Positions 33,461-42,579 are shown, counted from the stretch's first letter. The stretch is 64,000 bases of DNA from Microbacterium trichothecenolyticum (GCF_000956465.1 NZ_JYJA01000036.1:186001-250000); one strand, 5' to 3'. A program made the numbers and translations. Notes: generated by a model not told the origin, from the sequence alone.

Positions 33461-34564
33461 GTGACATTCTCGCTCGAGGGCCTGCGCCGGTGGCCCGACG
33501 TCGAGGCTCCCGACCTCGTCGCGACGGATGCTGCGGACCGGCTGCTCCTGGACGAGTCCGCCGCCGCCCGCACCGGCGCCGGCGACGGTGAGCTCGTGGT
33601 GATCGGCGACGGTTACGGAGCGCTCACGCTGGGCGCGGCGTCCGACGGCGGCCGCGGCATCCGTGTCCATCAGGACCCGCTCACCGGCGAACGCGCACTG
33701 GCCGCCAACGCCGAGCGGTTCGGCCTCGGCGACGCCTTCGTGTCGCTGCCACTCTCGCCAGAACTCGTGCGCGGCGCGCGGGTCGTGCTGATGCGGCTGC
33801 CGCGCTCGCTCGACGCGCTCCGCGACATCGCGCGGCTGATCGCCGCGCACGCGGCACCCGACGTCGTCGTCTTCGCCGGCGGTCGTGTGAAGCACATGAC
33901 GCTCGCCATGAACGACGTGCTGCGCGAGAGCTTCGCCCGGCTCGACGTCACCCATGCCCGTCAGAAGTCGCGCGTGCTCGTCGCGCGCGGACCTCACGAC
34001 GGCCGCGACCCGGCGCCGGTGCGCGTGACGCACGACGGGATCGTCGTGTGCGCTTTCGGAGGCGCCTTCGCGGGCGCATCGATCGACATCGGCACGAGGT
34101 TCCTGCTGGAGCAGCTTCCCCCGCTCCCCGACGGCTCAGCCATCGACCTCGCCTGCGGAACCGGCGTGGTGGCGACGGCGCTCGCGCTGCGGCATCCATC
34201 CCTCCACGTGCTCGCCTGCGACCAATCGGCGGCGGCGGTCGCCTCCGCCCGGGCGACCACGGAGGCGAACGGCGTCGCCGACCGCGTCGAGGTCGTCCGC
34301 GACGACATGCTGGGGGCGCAGCCGGACGCGAGCGCGACCTTCATCGCGCTGAACCCGCCGTTCCACTCGGGTTCCGCGGTGCACGAAGGGATAGCGCCGC
34401 GGATGTTCGCAGAGGCCGCCCGCGTGCTGCGGCAAGGCGGCGAACTCTGGGCGGTCTGGAACTCCGGCCTGCATTACCGCCCCGCGCTGGAGCGGGCGGT
34501 CGGGCCGACGCGGCAAGTCGCGCGCAACGCCAAGTTCACGGTGACGGCGTCCACCCGCCGCTGA
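33461..34564 (+). CDS. RsmC/RlmG-like class I methyltransferase
   Basis: 367 residues with two methyltransferase-like halves. The N-terminal half is degenerate; the C-terminal half has the SAM motif IDLACGTGVVATALAL, the acidic DQSAAAVASARAT and the catalytic NPPF (ALNPPFHSGSAVHEG), the signature of RNA guanine-N2 methyltransferases (COG2813). Likely substrate is a guanine in 16S or 23S rRNA, such as G1207 for RsmC. Start is GTG 33461 (VTFSLEGLRRWP); a longer frame from 33377 adds 28 residues of no family character. Confidence 0.83.
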   Translation: MTFSLEGLRRWPDVEAPDLVATDAADRLLLDESAAARTGAGDGELVVIGDGYGALTLGAASDGGRGIRVHQDPLTGERALAANAERFGLGDAFVSLPLSPELVRGARVVLMRLPRSLDALRDIARLIAAHAAPDVVVFAGGRVKHMTLAMNDVLRESFARLDVTHARQKSRVLVARGPHDGRDPAPVRVTHDGIVVCAFGGAFAGASIDIGTRFLLEQLPPLPDGSAIDLACGTGVVATALALRHPSLHVLACDQSAAAVASARATTEANGVADRVEVVRDDMLGAQPDASATFIALNPPFHSGSAVHEGIAPRMFAEAARVLRQGGELWAVWNSGLHYRPALERAVGPTRQVARNAKFTVTASTRR

Positions 34565-34575
34565 GGAGCCTGCGT

Positions 34576-35259
34576 CTACTCGCCGGCTTCCGGGGTCGGC
34601 TCGGGCCCGGTCGTCGGTCCGAACAGCACCCACGCACCGTCGGTGCACTCGTAGAACTCGACCGCTGCGGTGTCGATGTACACGTCGCCGTCGGCGGTGC
34701 AGGCGTCGTCGGCGGGCGCCGATGTGCCGAGAATCACTTGTGTTCCCGGGGAACCGGGGGCGCCGCTGGGTCCCTGAGCACCCGAGGCCCCCTGCTCGCC
34801 CTGAGCACCCTGCTCGCCCTGTTCCCCCGCCGGCCCCTGCTCGCCCGTGAGGTTCTCGGCAGCCGCCTCGCGGAGATTGCCGACGAGCGTCCACGCGTCG
34901 TCCTTGAAGAGGTACACGTCGGCGTCGAGGATGTCGATGTAGACGTCGCCCTCGTAGCCCTTGCCCTCCTCGGGCGCGCCGGAACCGGCGCGAACCGCCG
35001 ACCCGGCGGGGAGGATCTCGGCGAGCACGTCCTCGTACTCGGGCGACGCGGTGGCCGAGGCGGAGGGTTCGGGTGCCGGCACCGGCGCGGCAGTGTCGAC
35101 CGAGCGCGCGAGCCAGGATCCGAGGAAGGCGGCGAAGAACGACAGCAGCACGAGGCCGAGCCCGAACCAGATGAGCGTGCCGCGCGTCACCGGAGGTGCG
35201 GCGGGTGCGGCTGCCCGCGGGGACGCGGGATCCTCGGTCGATTGCACATCCTGGACCAC
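34576..35259 (-). CDS. Membrane-anchored protein with collagen-like segment
   Basis: 227 residues. Cytosolic Pro/Ala-rich N-terminus (1-26), one membrane segment (about 28-51, WFGLGLVLLSFFAAFLGSWL), then an extracellular part. Residues 139-174 are twelve uninterrupted Gly-X-Y triplets (GEQGPAGEQGEQGAQGEQGA and on), flanked on both sides by the same module: GDVYIDILDADVYLFKDDAW (104-123) and GDVYIDTAAVEFYECTDGAW (191-210). Collagen-like triplets suggest a trimeric stalk. No function can be assigned. It is divergent from, and the nearest neighbour of, the eCIS operon. Confidence 0.75.
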   Translation of the reverse strand: MVQDVQSTEDPASPRAAAPAAPPVTRGTLIWFGLGLVLLSFFAAFLGSWLARSVDTAAPVPAPEPSASATASPEYEDVLAEILPAGSAVRAGSGAPEEGKGYEGDVYIDILDADVYLFKDDAWTLVGNLREAAAENLTGEQGPAGEQGEQGAQGEQGASGAQGPSGAPGSPGTQVILGTSAPADDACTADGDVYIDTAAVEFYECTDGAWVLFGPTTGPEPTPEAGE

Positions 35260-35558
35260 GGCACCTCCCCTTCCACCGCGTGCGTCGTCGTCGCCGGACT
35301 CCCACAGCCTCGGCGTGACTCAACTGTAGGAACGCGGGCGCCCCGTGTCACCTCTTCGCCGGGAATTCGTCCCTGCACGCCGGGCCCTTGACAGCCCTCA
35401 CCGTGAGGGATTGACTCTCGAATCGAGGTCCTTGCATTTCCCACCGTGGCCGTCGAGGCCACGCCGACGACGCCACGTGGTGGGGTCGCCACCCTCCCGT
35501 CGGCTTCGGGTACCGCCGGCGGGGCCCCCAGATCGATGCATCCTCTCTGGAGACAGCC
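35260..35558 (+). promoter_or_regulatory. Upstream region of the eCIS operon
   Basis: 299 nt between the collagen-like gene and the sheath gene. Two promoter-like -35 boxes are visible, TTGACA (35388-35393) and TTGACT (35411-35416); the second has a weak -10 candidate GCATTT at 35434-35439 (17-nt spacer). Between them is the small inverted repeat CCCTCA/TGAGGG (35395-35409). A long leader of about 120 nt would follow. A GGAGA site precedes the sheath ATG. No regulator gene is close, so control is likely by a distant factor. Confidence 0.4.
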
Positions 35559-37199
35559 ATGCCGTCCCAACTGACCTATCCCGGCGTGTACATCGAGGAG
35601 GTGGCCAGCGGGGTCCGCACTATCGTCGGGGTCTCCACCTCGGTCACCGCCTTCGTGGGGCGGGCGCCCCGCGGACCGGTGGACAGACCCATCGTCGTGA
35701 CGAACTTCGGTGAGTACGAACGCACGTTCGGCGGACTGTGGAAGCTCAGCCGGCTCGGATTCTCCGTCCGCGACTTCTTCCTCAACGGCGGCGGTACGGC
35801 CGTGATCGTCCGCGTCGTGAATGATGCGGCCTCCGACGCCGACGATCCGGCATCGTCCTCCGTCGACCTCGCCCTGGACGCCGGCGCGGATCTCCTCACG
35901 CTCCAGGCAGTCGACGTGGGCCTGTGGGGCGACGGCCTGCGCGTGCGCATCGACCACGACACGCGTCCCGAGGACCCCGCGCTCGGCGATGAACCCGACA
36001 CCCTGTTCAACCTCACCGTCCGCGACGGCGCGACGGGAGTCATCGAGGCGCACCGCAACGTCGTCCTCACGCCCGCAGATCATCCGCGGCTGCTGTCGCG
36101 GGTGCTCGACAACGAGTCGGACCTCGTGCGCACGGCAGGGACGGTGCCCGACAGCAGTCGTCCCAAGGTCCACACCGGCACTCCCGCCGCGGGCAAGACG
36201 ATCTGGGACGACATCACGCCGACGCCGGGCGATCCCTCGCAGGAGGCGAGCCAACGGCTCGCTGGCGGAGACGACGGCGACGATCTCGTCGCCGCCGATG
36301 TGAAGGGCTCGCTCGGCGCCAAGTCGGGGATGTACGCGCTCGAGGATGCCGATATCTTCAACCTTCTCGTCATCCCTCCGTATCTGGGGGTGTCGCCCGA
36401 TGGTCCCGGCGGCGAGGTCGAGGCCGATGTCGTCACCGAGGCGGCGACGTACGCCGAGGCACGGCGCGCGTTCTACGTGATCGATGCACCGCCGACCTGG
36501 GACTCGGTCGGCGACGCCAAGTCCGGCCTCGCGTCGCTCGGGACGGTGAGCGCCAACGCAGCGGTGTACTTCCCGCGGCTGCGGCAGACCAACCCGCTGC
36601 GCGACAACCAGCTCGAGACGTTCGGCGCGTCGGGCGCGGTGGCCGGCGTGCTCGCACGGACCGACGCGACCCGCGGCGTGTGGAAGGCCCCCGCGGGCCT
36701 CGAGGCCACGCTCAACGGCGTGCCCGAGCTCTCCGTCCCGTTGAGCGACGGCGAGATCGGGCAGCTCAACCCGCTCGGCATCAACAGCCTGCGCGCGTTC
36801 GCCGGCGCCGGCCGCGTCGTATGGGGGGCACGCACGCTGAAAGGCGCGGACTCGCTCGCGAACGAGTGGAAGTACATCCCGGTGCGGCGCACGGCGCTCT
36901 TCATCGAGGAGTCGCTCTTCCGCGGGACCCAGTGGGTGGTGTTCGAGCCCAACGACGAGCCGCTGTGGGCGCAGATCCGCCTCAACGTCGGCACGTTCAT
37001 GAACGACCTCTTCCGGCAGGGCGCCTTCCAGGGCAGCACGCCGCGCGACGCGTACTTCGTCAAATGCGACAAGGAGACGACGACCCCGTCCGACATCGAT
37101 CGGGGAATCGTCAACATCCACGTCGGGTTCGCGCCGCTCAAGCCCGCCGAGTTCGTCGTCATCCGACTGCAGCAGATCGCCGGCGCGAGCGCCGTCTGA
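35559..37199 (+). CDS. eCIS contractile sheath protein
   Basis: 546 residues, phage tail-sheath family (Afp2-4/Cis2-like). It polymerises around the inner tube and contracts to drive it into a target. N-terminal MPSQLTYPGVYIEEVASGVRTIVGVSTSVTAFVGRAPRGP is the classic sheath opening and FVGRAP..GPVD is the strand that links subunits; the C-terminal domain carries KYIPVRRTALFIEESLFRGTQWVVFEPND, the other conserved sheath signature, and ends in the linker strand that knits neighbours. Only one sheath gene is present, unlike the three of Afp. First gene of the operon; 17 nt before the tube gene. Confidence 0.96.
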   Translation: MPSQLTYPGVYIEEVASGVRTIVGVSTSVTAFVGRAPRGPVDRPIVVTNFGEYERTFGGLWKLSRLGFSVRDFFLNGGGTAVIVRVVNDAASDADDPASSSVDLALDAGADLLTLQAVDVGLWGDGLRVRIDHDTRPEDPALGDEPDTLFNLTVRDGATGVIEAHRNVVLTPADHPRLLSRVLDNESDLVRTAGTVPDSSRPKVHTGTPAAGKTIWDDITPTPGDPSQEASQRLAGGDDGDDLVAADVKGSLGAKSGMYALEDADIFNLLVIPPYLGVSPDGPGGEVEADVVTEAATYAEARRAFYVIDAPPTWDSVGDAKSGLASLGTVSANAAVYFPRLRQTNPLRDNQLETFGASGAVAGVLARTDATRGVWKAPAGLEATLNGVPELSVPLSDGEIGQLNPLGINSLRAFAGAGRVVWGARTLKGADSLANEWKYIPVRRTALFIEESLFRGTQWVVFEPNDEPLWAQIRLNVGTFMNDLFRQGAFQGSTPRDAYFVKCDKETTTPSDIDRGIVNIHVGFAPLKPAEFVVIRLQQIAGASAV

Positions 37200-37216
37200 G
37201 CCGAAGGAATCGGGAC

Positions 37217-37738
37217 ATGGCACAGTTCAGCGTCACCGCCAGCAGGTTCGACCCGTACAAGAACTTCAAGTTCCGTGTGAAGTGGGACGGCAAGTACGTT
37301 GCGGGCGTCAGCAAAGTGAGCGGCCTCAAACGCACCACAGAGGTCGTGGAGCACCGCGAGGGCGGAGATCCGTCGACGTCGCGCAAGTCGCCCGGCCGGG
37401 TCAAGTTCGAGGCGATCACCCTCGAGCGCGGCGTCACGCACGACGTCGAGTTCGAGCAGTGGGCGAACAAGGTGTGGAACTTCGGGTCGGGGCTCGGAGC
37501 GGAGGTGTCGCTCAAGGACTTCCGCAAGGACCTCATCGTCGAGCTGTATAACGAGGCGGGCCAGCTCGTGATCGCGTACAAGGTGTTCCGCGCGTGGGTC
37601 TCGGAGTACCAGGCGCTCCCCGACCTCGACGCCAACGCCAACGCCGTCGCCATCCAGACGCTCAAGCTCGAGAACGAGGGCTGGGAGCGGGACTACGCGG
37701 TCGTCGAGCCGTCCGAACCCGTTTTCGCCGAACCCTAG
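37217..37738 (+). CDS. eCIS inner tube protein (gp19/Hcp-like)
   Basis: 173 residues of the T4 gp19-type tail tube family (Afp1/Cis1-like). Hexamers stack to form the rigid tube pushed out on contraction. FDPYKNFKFRVKWDGKYVAGVSKVSGLKRTTEVVEHREGG and IVELYNEAGQLVIAYKVFRAWVSEYQALPDLDANAN.. are hallmark stretches (each seen in full in the reading frame). ATG 37217 follows GAAGGAAT. A single tube gene is present, as in minimal eCIS. Confidence 0.95.
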   Translation: MAQFSVTASRFDPYKNFKFRVKWDGKYVAGVSKVSGLKRTTEVVEHREGGDPSTSRKSPGRVKFEAITLERGVTHDVEFEQWANKVWNFGSGLGAEVSLKDFRKDLIVELYNEAGQLVIAYKVFRAWVSEYQALPDLDANANAVAIQTLKLENEGWERDYAVVEPSEPVFAEP

Positions 37739-37747
37739 GAGCCGACG

Positions 37748-38488
37748 GTGGCCGCCGCCGCAGCCTCTCCGGTGCGGGCCAAGACGATCCTCGACCTCGC
37801 CGACGCGGCGCAGGGCGAGGCGCCGATCGCGCGTGCGCTGCGGGTCGCGGCGGCAGCCGGCGAAGATGCGGCGGGTCTGCGCGATGCGCCGCTCGGGCAC
37901 CTGCACGCCGCCACCCTCGGCTTCCACAGCGCGCTCGCCGGCCGGCGGCTCGAGGCCGTCGTCACGTGCCCGGCGTGCACATCGGCCGTCGAGTTCGCCC
38001 TCGATGCCGACTCCCTGCTCGGGCTGAGCGGCGCGGCGGCCTCGGGCGATCTGACCGTGCCCACGGAGGCCGGCGCCTGGCTGGTGCGCTGGCGGGTGCC
38101 GACGGCGGGCGATCTCGCGGAGGTCGCGGGGCGAACGGATGCTGCCGCCACCCTTCTCGCGCGGTGCTGCGATGTCACGGGCCCCGGTGGCGAGGACGCG
38201 ACGCTCGCCCCGGCCGAGGTGGTCGAGCGCATCGAGGCCGCGCTCGCCGCCGCCGACCCGCTCGCCGAGGTCTCCGTCGGGCTCGAATGCCCGGAGTGCG
38301 GCGCGCTGTTCGACGCCGACGTCGACCCGATCGCCTTCGTGTGGCGTGAGGTCGAGTCGCGCGCCCGGAGGGTGCTGCGCGAGGTCGACGTGCTCGCGCG
38401 GGCCTACGGCTGGACCGAGGCCGAGGTGCTCGCGCTCCCGGAGCAGCGCCGCGCCGCCTACCTCGAGATCGTGCGGGAGGGAGCATGA
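37748..38488 (+). CDS. T4 gp26-like baseplate hub assembly protein
   Basis: 246 residues. Two CPxC knuckles, Cys74/Cys77 (CPAC) and Cys181/Cys184 (CPEC), probably form one zinc site, and the C-terminal helix ARAYGWTEAEVLALPEQRRAAYLEIV is the signature of the T4 baseplate-assembly (gp26-like) family found next to tube genes in many eCIS loci. By analogy it is a chaperone or scaffold for baseplate building and may not be part of the finished particle. GTG start at 37748, 10 nt after the tube gene; overlaps the next start by 4 nt. Confidence 0.75.
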   Translation: MAAAAASPVRAKTILDLADAAQGEAPIARALRVAAAAGEDAAGLRDAPLGHLHAATLGFHSALAGRRLEAVVTCPACTSAVEFALDADSLLGLSGAAASGDLTVPTEAGAWLVRWRVPTAGDLAEVAGRTDAAATLLARCCDVTGPGGEDATLAPAEVVERIEAALAAADPLAEVSVGLECPECGALFDADVDPIAFVWREVESRARRVLREVDVLARAYGWTEAEVLALPEQRRAAYLEIVREGA

Positions 38489-39132
38489 GCGGCTACCTCG
38501 CACGTCTCGCCGCCCGCGCGGGTGGGGCTCCCGCCGCCGCGGGTCCGCGGCTGCCTTCTCGTTTCGAACCGAGCACCGGCGACGGATCGACGGATGCTGC
38601 GGCGCCCCCGGCGATCGGCACGGCCGCGGAAGCCCCCGCCCAGGCCGGCCTGCCGGGTCCGCCGAGGAGCACCGACGCCCGCGCACGGGTCGAGCCGGTC
38701 GCCCGGGCTCGCGACGAGGGCGATCGCGCGATCCCCGCGCCCTCTCACTCGGATGACCGCGGCCGGCCGGCGACGGGAATCGCACCGGAGGCCGGTACCG
38801 CGAAGCCCGCCCCGGAACGCTCGGCTGTTGGGGTCCACTCCGAGCGCAGCGACGCCCCGGCCGCGACGACTCCTCTCACCGCCACTGCCCGCGTCGAGGC
38901 CATGCCGGCTCGCCGCGCGGAACCTCCGATCGCCGCAACGCCGGCGGTGCGCGCGAGCGCGCGGGACGAGGCATCCGTCCCCGCTGCCGAGCCCGATGTC
39001 GTGCACGTCACCATCGGGCGCATCGAGGTGCGCGCCGGGGTGACGGCGCCCGCCACCGCTCCCCGCAGCGCGCGCCCGGCGCGCGACCCCGAGCGGACGC
39101 TGCACGACTACCTCTCGCGGAGGCCACGATGA
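38485..39132 (+). CDS. eCIS-associated disordered protein with conserved C-terminus
   Basis: 215 residues, mostly Ala/Pro/Arg-rich and predicted disordered. Only the ends look constrained: MSGYLARLAARAGG at the N-terminus, and near the C-terminus VVHVTIGRIEVRAG followed by ERTLHDYLSRR. This two-part C-terminal pattern recurs in proteins next to DUF4255 genes of eCIS loci. Function unknown; in the absence of a recognised tape-measure gene it is one candidate for a length or capping factor, but a long helical tape measure would be expected to look different. Coupled by 4-nt overlaps on both sides. Confidence 0.65.
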   Translation: MSGYLARLAARAGGAPAAAGPRLPSRFEPSTGDGSTDAAAPPAIGTAAEAPAQAGLPGPPRSTDARARVEPVARARDEGDRAIPAPSHSDDRGRPATGIAPEAGTAKPAPERSAVGVHSERSDAPAATTPLTATARVEAMPARRAEPPIAATPAVRASARDEASVPAAEPDVVHVTIGRIEVRAGVTAPATAPRSARPARDPERTLHDYLSRRPR

Positions 39133-40454
39133 GCGGCCCGCTCGCGATCGGGGGCGTCAGCGCGGTGCTGCGCAACCTGCTCGACAACGGCATCGTGCAG
39201 GCCGGGCCCGCCGTGGGCACGGTGAAGGTGACCGCGCTCGCGCCGGACGCGATCAAGCTCAACGAGCCCGACAGCGAGCCGAGCCTCAACCTCTTCCTGT
39301 ACCGCGTGAGCCCCAACGCCGGATGGCGCAATGCGGGGCTTCCCGGGTTCGACTCCGCGGGCACGCGCACGGCGAACCCGCCGCTCGCGCTCGATCTGCA
39401 CTATCTCCTCACCGCCTACGGGACAGCGGACTTCGAGGCCGAGATCCTGCTCGGGTACGCGATGTCGATCCTGCACGACCAGCCGGTCCTCGATCGGGCG
39501 TCGATCCGGACGGCACTGCAGGCCGGCGTGGTGAGCGGAAGCATCCTGCCGCCTGCCTACCAGGCGCTGGCGGCCGCGGACCTCGCCGATCAGGCGGCCG
39601 AGATCACGGTCACGACCGAGCCGATCGACTCCGAGGAGATGTCGCGGCTGTGGTCGGCCATCCAGGCGAACTACCGCCCGAGTGTGGGCTATCTCGTGAC
39701 GGTGGTGCTGATCGAGGCGACCAAGCCGGTGCGCAGCGGGCTGCCGGTGCTCACGCGGGGCGATCCGGCGGCGAACAGCGGGCGGGAGCCCGGTGTCTTC
39801 GTGCACCCGGATCTGCTGCCACCCGTCCCCACGCTGTTCCGCGTGGTCCCGCCGGCGCCGCAGCCGGCCGCGGCACTCGGCGAGAGCGTGCGCGTCGAGG
39901 GGGCCCACCTCGACGGGACAGGCGTGGAGGTGCGCTTCTCGCATCCTGCGCTCGCCGCGCCGATCGTCGTGCCGATCGGCGTCAACACGCGCCGCGACGT
40001 CGTCGACGTGCCCCTCCCGGCGAGCCCCGGGGCGGACGCCGCATGGCCCGCGGGCGTGTGGACGGTGCGCGTCTCGCTGACACCGCCCACCGAGACGATC
40101 CCCCGCGAGACGAACACCGCGGCGATGCTCCTCGCCCCCGTCATCCGGTTCGGCGGCGCCACCGGCGCGGTCCGTGACGGCGGCACCGGTGACGTCACCG
40201 CGACGATCGAAGTCTCGCCCGAGGTCCGGCCCGGTCAGCGGGCGACCCTCACGCTCGGCGGCGCCGTGGCGCGGGCGCAGCCGCACGCAACGGTGACCGA
40301 CACGCTGGTCTTCGCGTGCGGCGACGTCCCCGGCGGGCCGCAATGGGTGCGCCTCGCCGTCGACGGCGCCGAGAGCCGGCTCATCCTGTTGAGCCCGAAG
40401 ATCCCGCCGGACCCGCCCGCGTTCGATCCGGTGCAGAGGATCACGGTCCCATGA
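39129..40454 (+). CDS. DUF4255 tail terminator (Afp16/Pvc16-like)
   Basis: 441 residues. The N-terminal DUF4255 domain (about 1-190; ISAVLRNLLDN-type start, LNLFLYRVSPNAGWRN, LALDLHYLLTAYG, LGYAMSILHDQPVL) is the family of Afp16, which caps the distal end of tube and sheath and fixes their length. A C-terminal extension of about 230 residues includes IPT/TIG-like immunoglobulin-type segments (LGESVRVEGAHLDGTGVEV), common in actinobacterial members. Supports a complete tail particle. 4-nt overlaps with both neighbours. Confidence 0.9.
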   Translation: MSGPLAIGGVSAVLRNLLDNGIVQAGPAVGTVKVTALAPDAIKLNEPDSEPSLNLFLYRVSPNAGWRNAGLPGFDSAGTRTANPPLALDLHYLLTAYGTADFEAEILLGYAMSILHDQPVLDRASIRTALQAGVVSGSILPPAYQALAAADLADQAAEITVTTEPIDSEEMSRLWSAIQANYRPSVGYLVTVVLIEATKPVRSGLPVLTRGDPAANSGREPGVFVHPDLLPPVPTLFRVVPPAPQPAAALGESVRVEGAHLDGTGVEVRFSHPALAAPIVVPIGVNTRRDVVDVPLPASPGADAAWPAGVWTVRVSLTPPTETIPRETNTAAMLLAPVIRFGGATGAVRDGGTGDVTATIEVSPEVRPGQRATLTLGGAVARAQPHATVTDTLVFACGDVPGGPQWVRLAVDGAESRLILLSPKIPPDPPAFDPVQRITVP

Positions 40455-42322
40455 GCACCACCGCCGCATTCGGCGAGCCGGACCCGCCGCGCGACGCACC
40501 GCGCGAGCGGCTCGTGTCGGAGCTCGCCCGCATCGCGGCGCTGCTGCGCGGCAATGACGCGCCCCGACCCAGGACCGACGACTCACCGCTTGCGGACCTC
40601 GGCCACCGGCTCGGGCTCTCCGCGTTCGAGTGCGACGTGCTCATGCTCGCCGCCGCCGTGGAACTGGACGCGCAGGTGGCGTCTGATGTGGCGGCGGCGC
40701 AGGGCGGGACGCCGTCGCCGACCTTCGGGCTCGCGCTCTCGGTGCTGCCCGCGGCGCACTGGGACGCGCTCTCGCCCGACCGGCCCCTGCGACGTCGGCG
40801 GCTGGTGAGGCTCGGGGCCGGCGACATCCTGGCGCTGCGTCCCCTCCGCATCGACGAAGCCGTGCTGCACCGCCTCACCGGCCTCGGGCCGGGCCGTCTC
40901 GACGGACTCGTCGCCGACCTGCTCGCGGGCGGCCTCACCGCGGCGCAGACCGCGCTGGCCGATGAGCTCGCCGCCGCGGTGCGCGCGGTCGACGGGCGGG
41001 TGCTCGTGCGGCTCGACGGCGCGGATGCCGACACGCGAGCGGGCGTCGTCGCCCGCCTGGCGGCGTCCCTCGGGGGCGGCGTGCTCTCCGTGCGGGATGC
41101 CGCGGCCGCCGAGCGCGACCCGGCCGACACCGCCGCCGTGCTCGACCGGGAGGCTGTCCTCGACGGGCGGCTCATCGCCACCGACGACGCGCGACTGCTC
41201 GCGCTGCTGGAGGCCGAGGTCGTCGTCACCGACGGCCCCGGAGACGTCGCCGGCAGGGTCACCCTCGCCCGCACCGTGCCCCTGCCCACCGCAAGCGAGG
41301 AGGCGGCGCTGTGGCGCGCAGCCCTGGAGGTCGACGCGACGAGGACCGCCGACGCGATCGTCGTCGCCGAACGTGAGCTGTCGCAGCACTTCCGCCTGCC
41401 CGCGGGGGTCGTCGCCGCGGTCGCCGCCGAGTGGCTCGGCCTCACCGACCGCGATGTCGCGACCCTGCGCCGCCTTGTTCGCGAGCGCTCCCGCACGGGC
41501 TTCGGTGCGCTCGCACAGCGCATCGAGCCGCGCGCGAGGTGGGAGGATCTCGTGCTGCCCGAGGGCCAGCGCGAACTGCTGCGCGAGATCGAGCGGCACG
41601 TGCGTCACCGCGCGACCGTGCTCGACGACTGGGGGTTCGCGAGCCGCTCGGACCGCGGACTGGGGGTGACCGCGCTCTTCGCGGGCGAGAGCGGCACCGG
41701 CAAGACGATGGCGGCCGAGGTGCTCGCCGCGTCCCTGGGCCTCGACCTCTACCGCATCGATCTCTCCGCGCTCGTGAGCAAGTACATCGGCGAGACCGAG
41801 AAGCATCTGTCGACCGTGTTCGACGCTGCCGAGGCATCGGGCGCCGTGCTGCTCTTCGACGAGGCGGATGCGCTGTTCGGCAAGCGCAGCGACGTCAAGG
41901 ACAGCCACGATCGCTACGCGAACCTCGAGGTCGCGTACCTGCTGCAGCGTATGGAGTCCTATCGGGGCCTGGCGATCCTCACCACGAACCTGCGGGGCAA
42001 CGTCGACCGGGCGTTCCTTCGCCGCATCCGGTTCGTCGTGCAATTCCCCTTCCCCGACGAGGCGTCGCGCGCCGAGATCTGGCGGCGCGTGTTCCCGGCC
42101 GCGACGCCGCTCGCGGACGTCGATCCTGCGGCGCTCGCCCGCATCCAGCTCAGCGGCGGCGCCATCCGGCAGATCGCCCTCTCGGCGGCCTTCGCCGCCG
42201 CCGGCGAGGGCGTCGCCGTCGGTGCCGAGCACCTGCTGCGCGCCGCCACGCGCGAGGCGGCGAAGTCCGAGCGCGCGCTCACCGCCACAGAGACCGGGGC
42301 GCTCCGAGGCGGTGCGAGATGA
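40451..42322 (+). CDS. eCIS AAA+ ATPase (Afp15-like)
   Basis: 623 residues. Walker A GESGTGKT (412-419, Lys418), Walker B LLFDEADALFG (Asp470, Glu471), then KRSDVKDSHDRYANLEVAYLLQ and an arginine-finger stretch RAFLRRIRFVVQFPFP. The N-terminal 380 residues include the predicted helical wing domain seen in Afp15-type ATPases (GHRLGLSAFECDVLMLAAAVELD). In every characterised eCIS locus this ATPase is conserved; its job is thought to be assembly, or loading or unfolding cargo, and it is not part of the mature tail. The cargo candidates are encoded straight after it. Confidence 0.92.
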   Translation: MSTTAAFGEPDPPRDAPRERLVSELARIAALLRGNDAPRPRTDDSPLADLGHRLGLSAFECDVLMLAAAVELDAQVASDVAAAQGGTPSPTFGLALSVLPAAHWDALSPDRPLRRRRLVRLGAGDILALRPLRIDEAVLHRLTGLGPGRLDGLVADLLAGGLTAAQTALADELAAAVRAVDGRVLVRLDGADADTRAGVVARLAASLGGGVLSVRDAAAAERDPADTAAVLDREAVLDGRLIATDDARLLALLEAEVVVTDGPGDVAGRVTLARTVPLPTASEEAALWRAALEVDATRTADAIVVAERELSQHFRLPAGVVAAVAAEWLGLTDRDVATLRRLVRERSRTGFGALAQRIEPRARWEDLVLPEGQRELLREIERHVRHRATVLDDWGFASRSDRGLGVTALFAGESGTGKTMAAEVLAASLGLDLYRIDLSALVSKYIGETEKHLSTVFDAAEASGAVLLFDEADALFGKRSDVKDSHDRYANLEVAYLLQRMESYRGLAILTTNLRGNVDRAFLRRIRFVVQFPFPDEASRAEIWRRVFPAATPLADVDPAALARIQLSGGAIRQIALSAAFAAAGEGVAVGAEHLLRAATREAAKSERALTATETGALRGGAR

Positions 42323-42579
42323 CGCGCATCGACATCGACATCGAGCGCCTCGTGCTGCGGGGCGTTCCGGCCGAGCTCGCCGAGGGGATCGGGCCGCTCA
42401 TCGCGGAGCGCCTGAGCGAGCTGGCGACCGCCGACCGGCGCGGCGACGAGCCGCCGCGCTGGGCCGCCGCGCCGCGCCGTGCGCGGCCGGTGACCGATCG
42501 CGAGGACCTCGCCGCCCAGGTGGCGCGCAGCACGTGGGCGACGGCCCGCGACCGGATCCGGGAAGGGGCGCCGCGATGA
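42319..42579 (+). CDS. Small eCIS-associated protein
   Basis: 86 residues: MTRIDIDIERLVLRGVPAELAEGIGPLIAERLSEL then an Arg/Ala-rich half. The D-x-E-RLVLRG opening is typical of a small conserved protein found between the ATPase and DUF4157 genes of eCIS loci. No transmembrane segment. It overlaps both neighbours by 4 nt. Function unknown; size and position suit an adaptor between ATPase and cargo, which is inference. Confidence 0.7.
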   Translation: MTRIDIDIERLVLRGVPAELAEGIGPLIAERLSELATADRRGDEPPRWAAAPRRARPVTDREDLAAQVARSTWATARDRIREGAPR

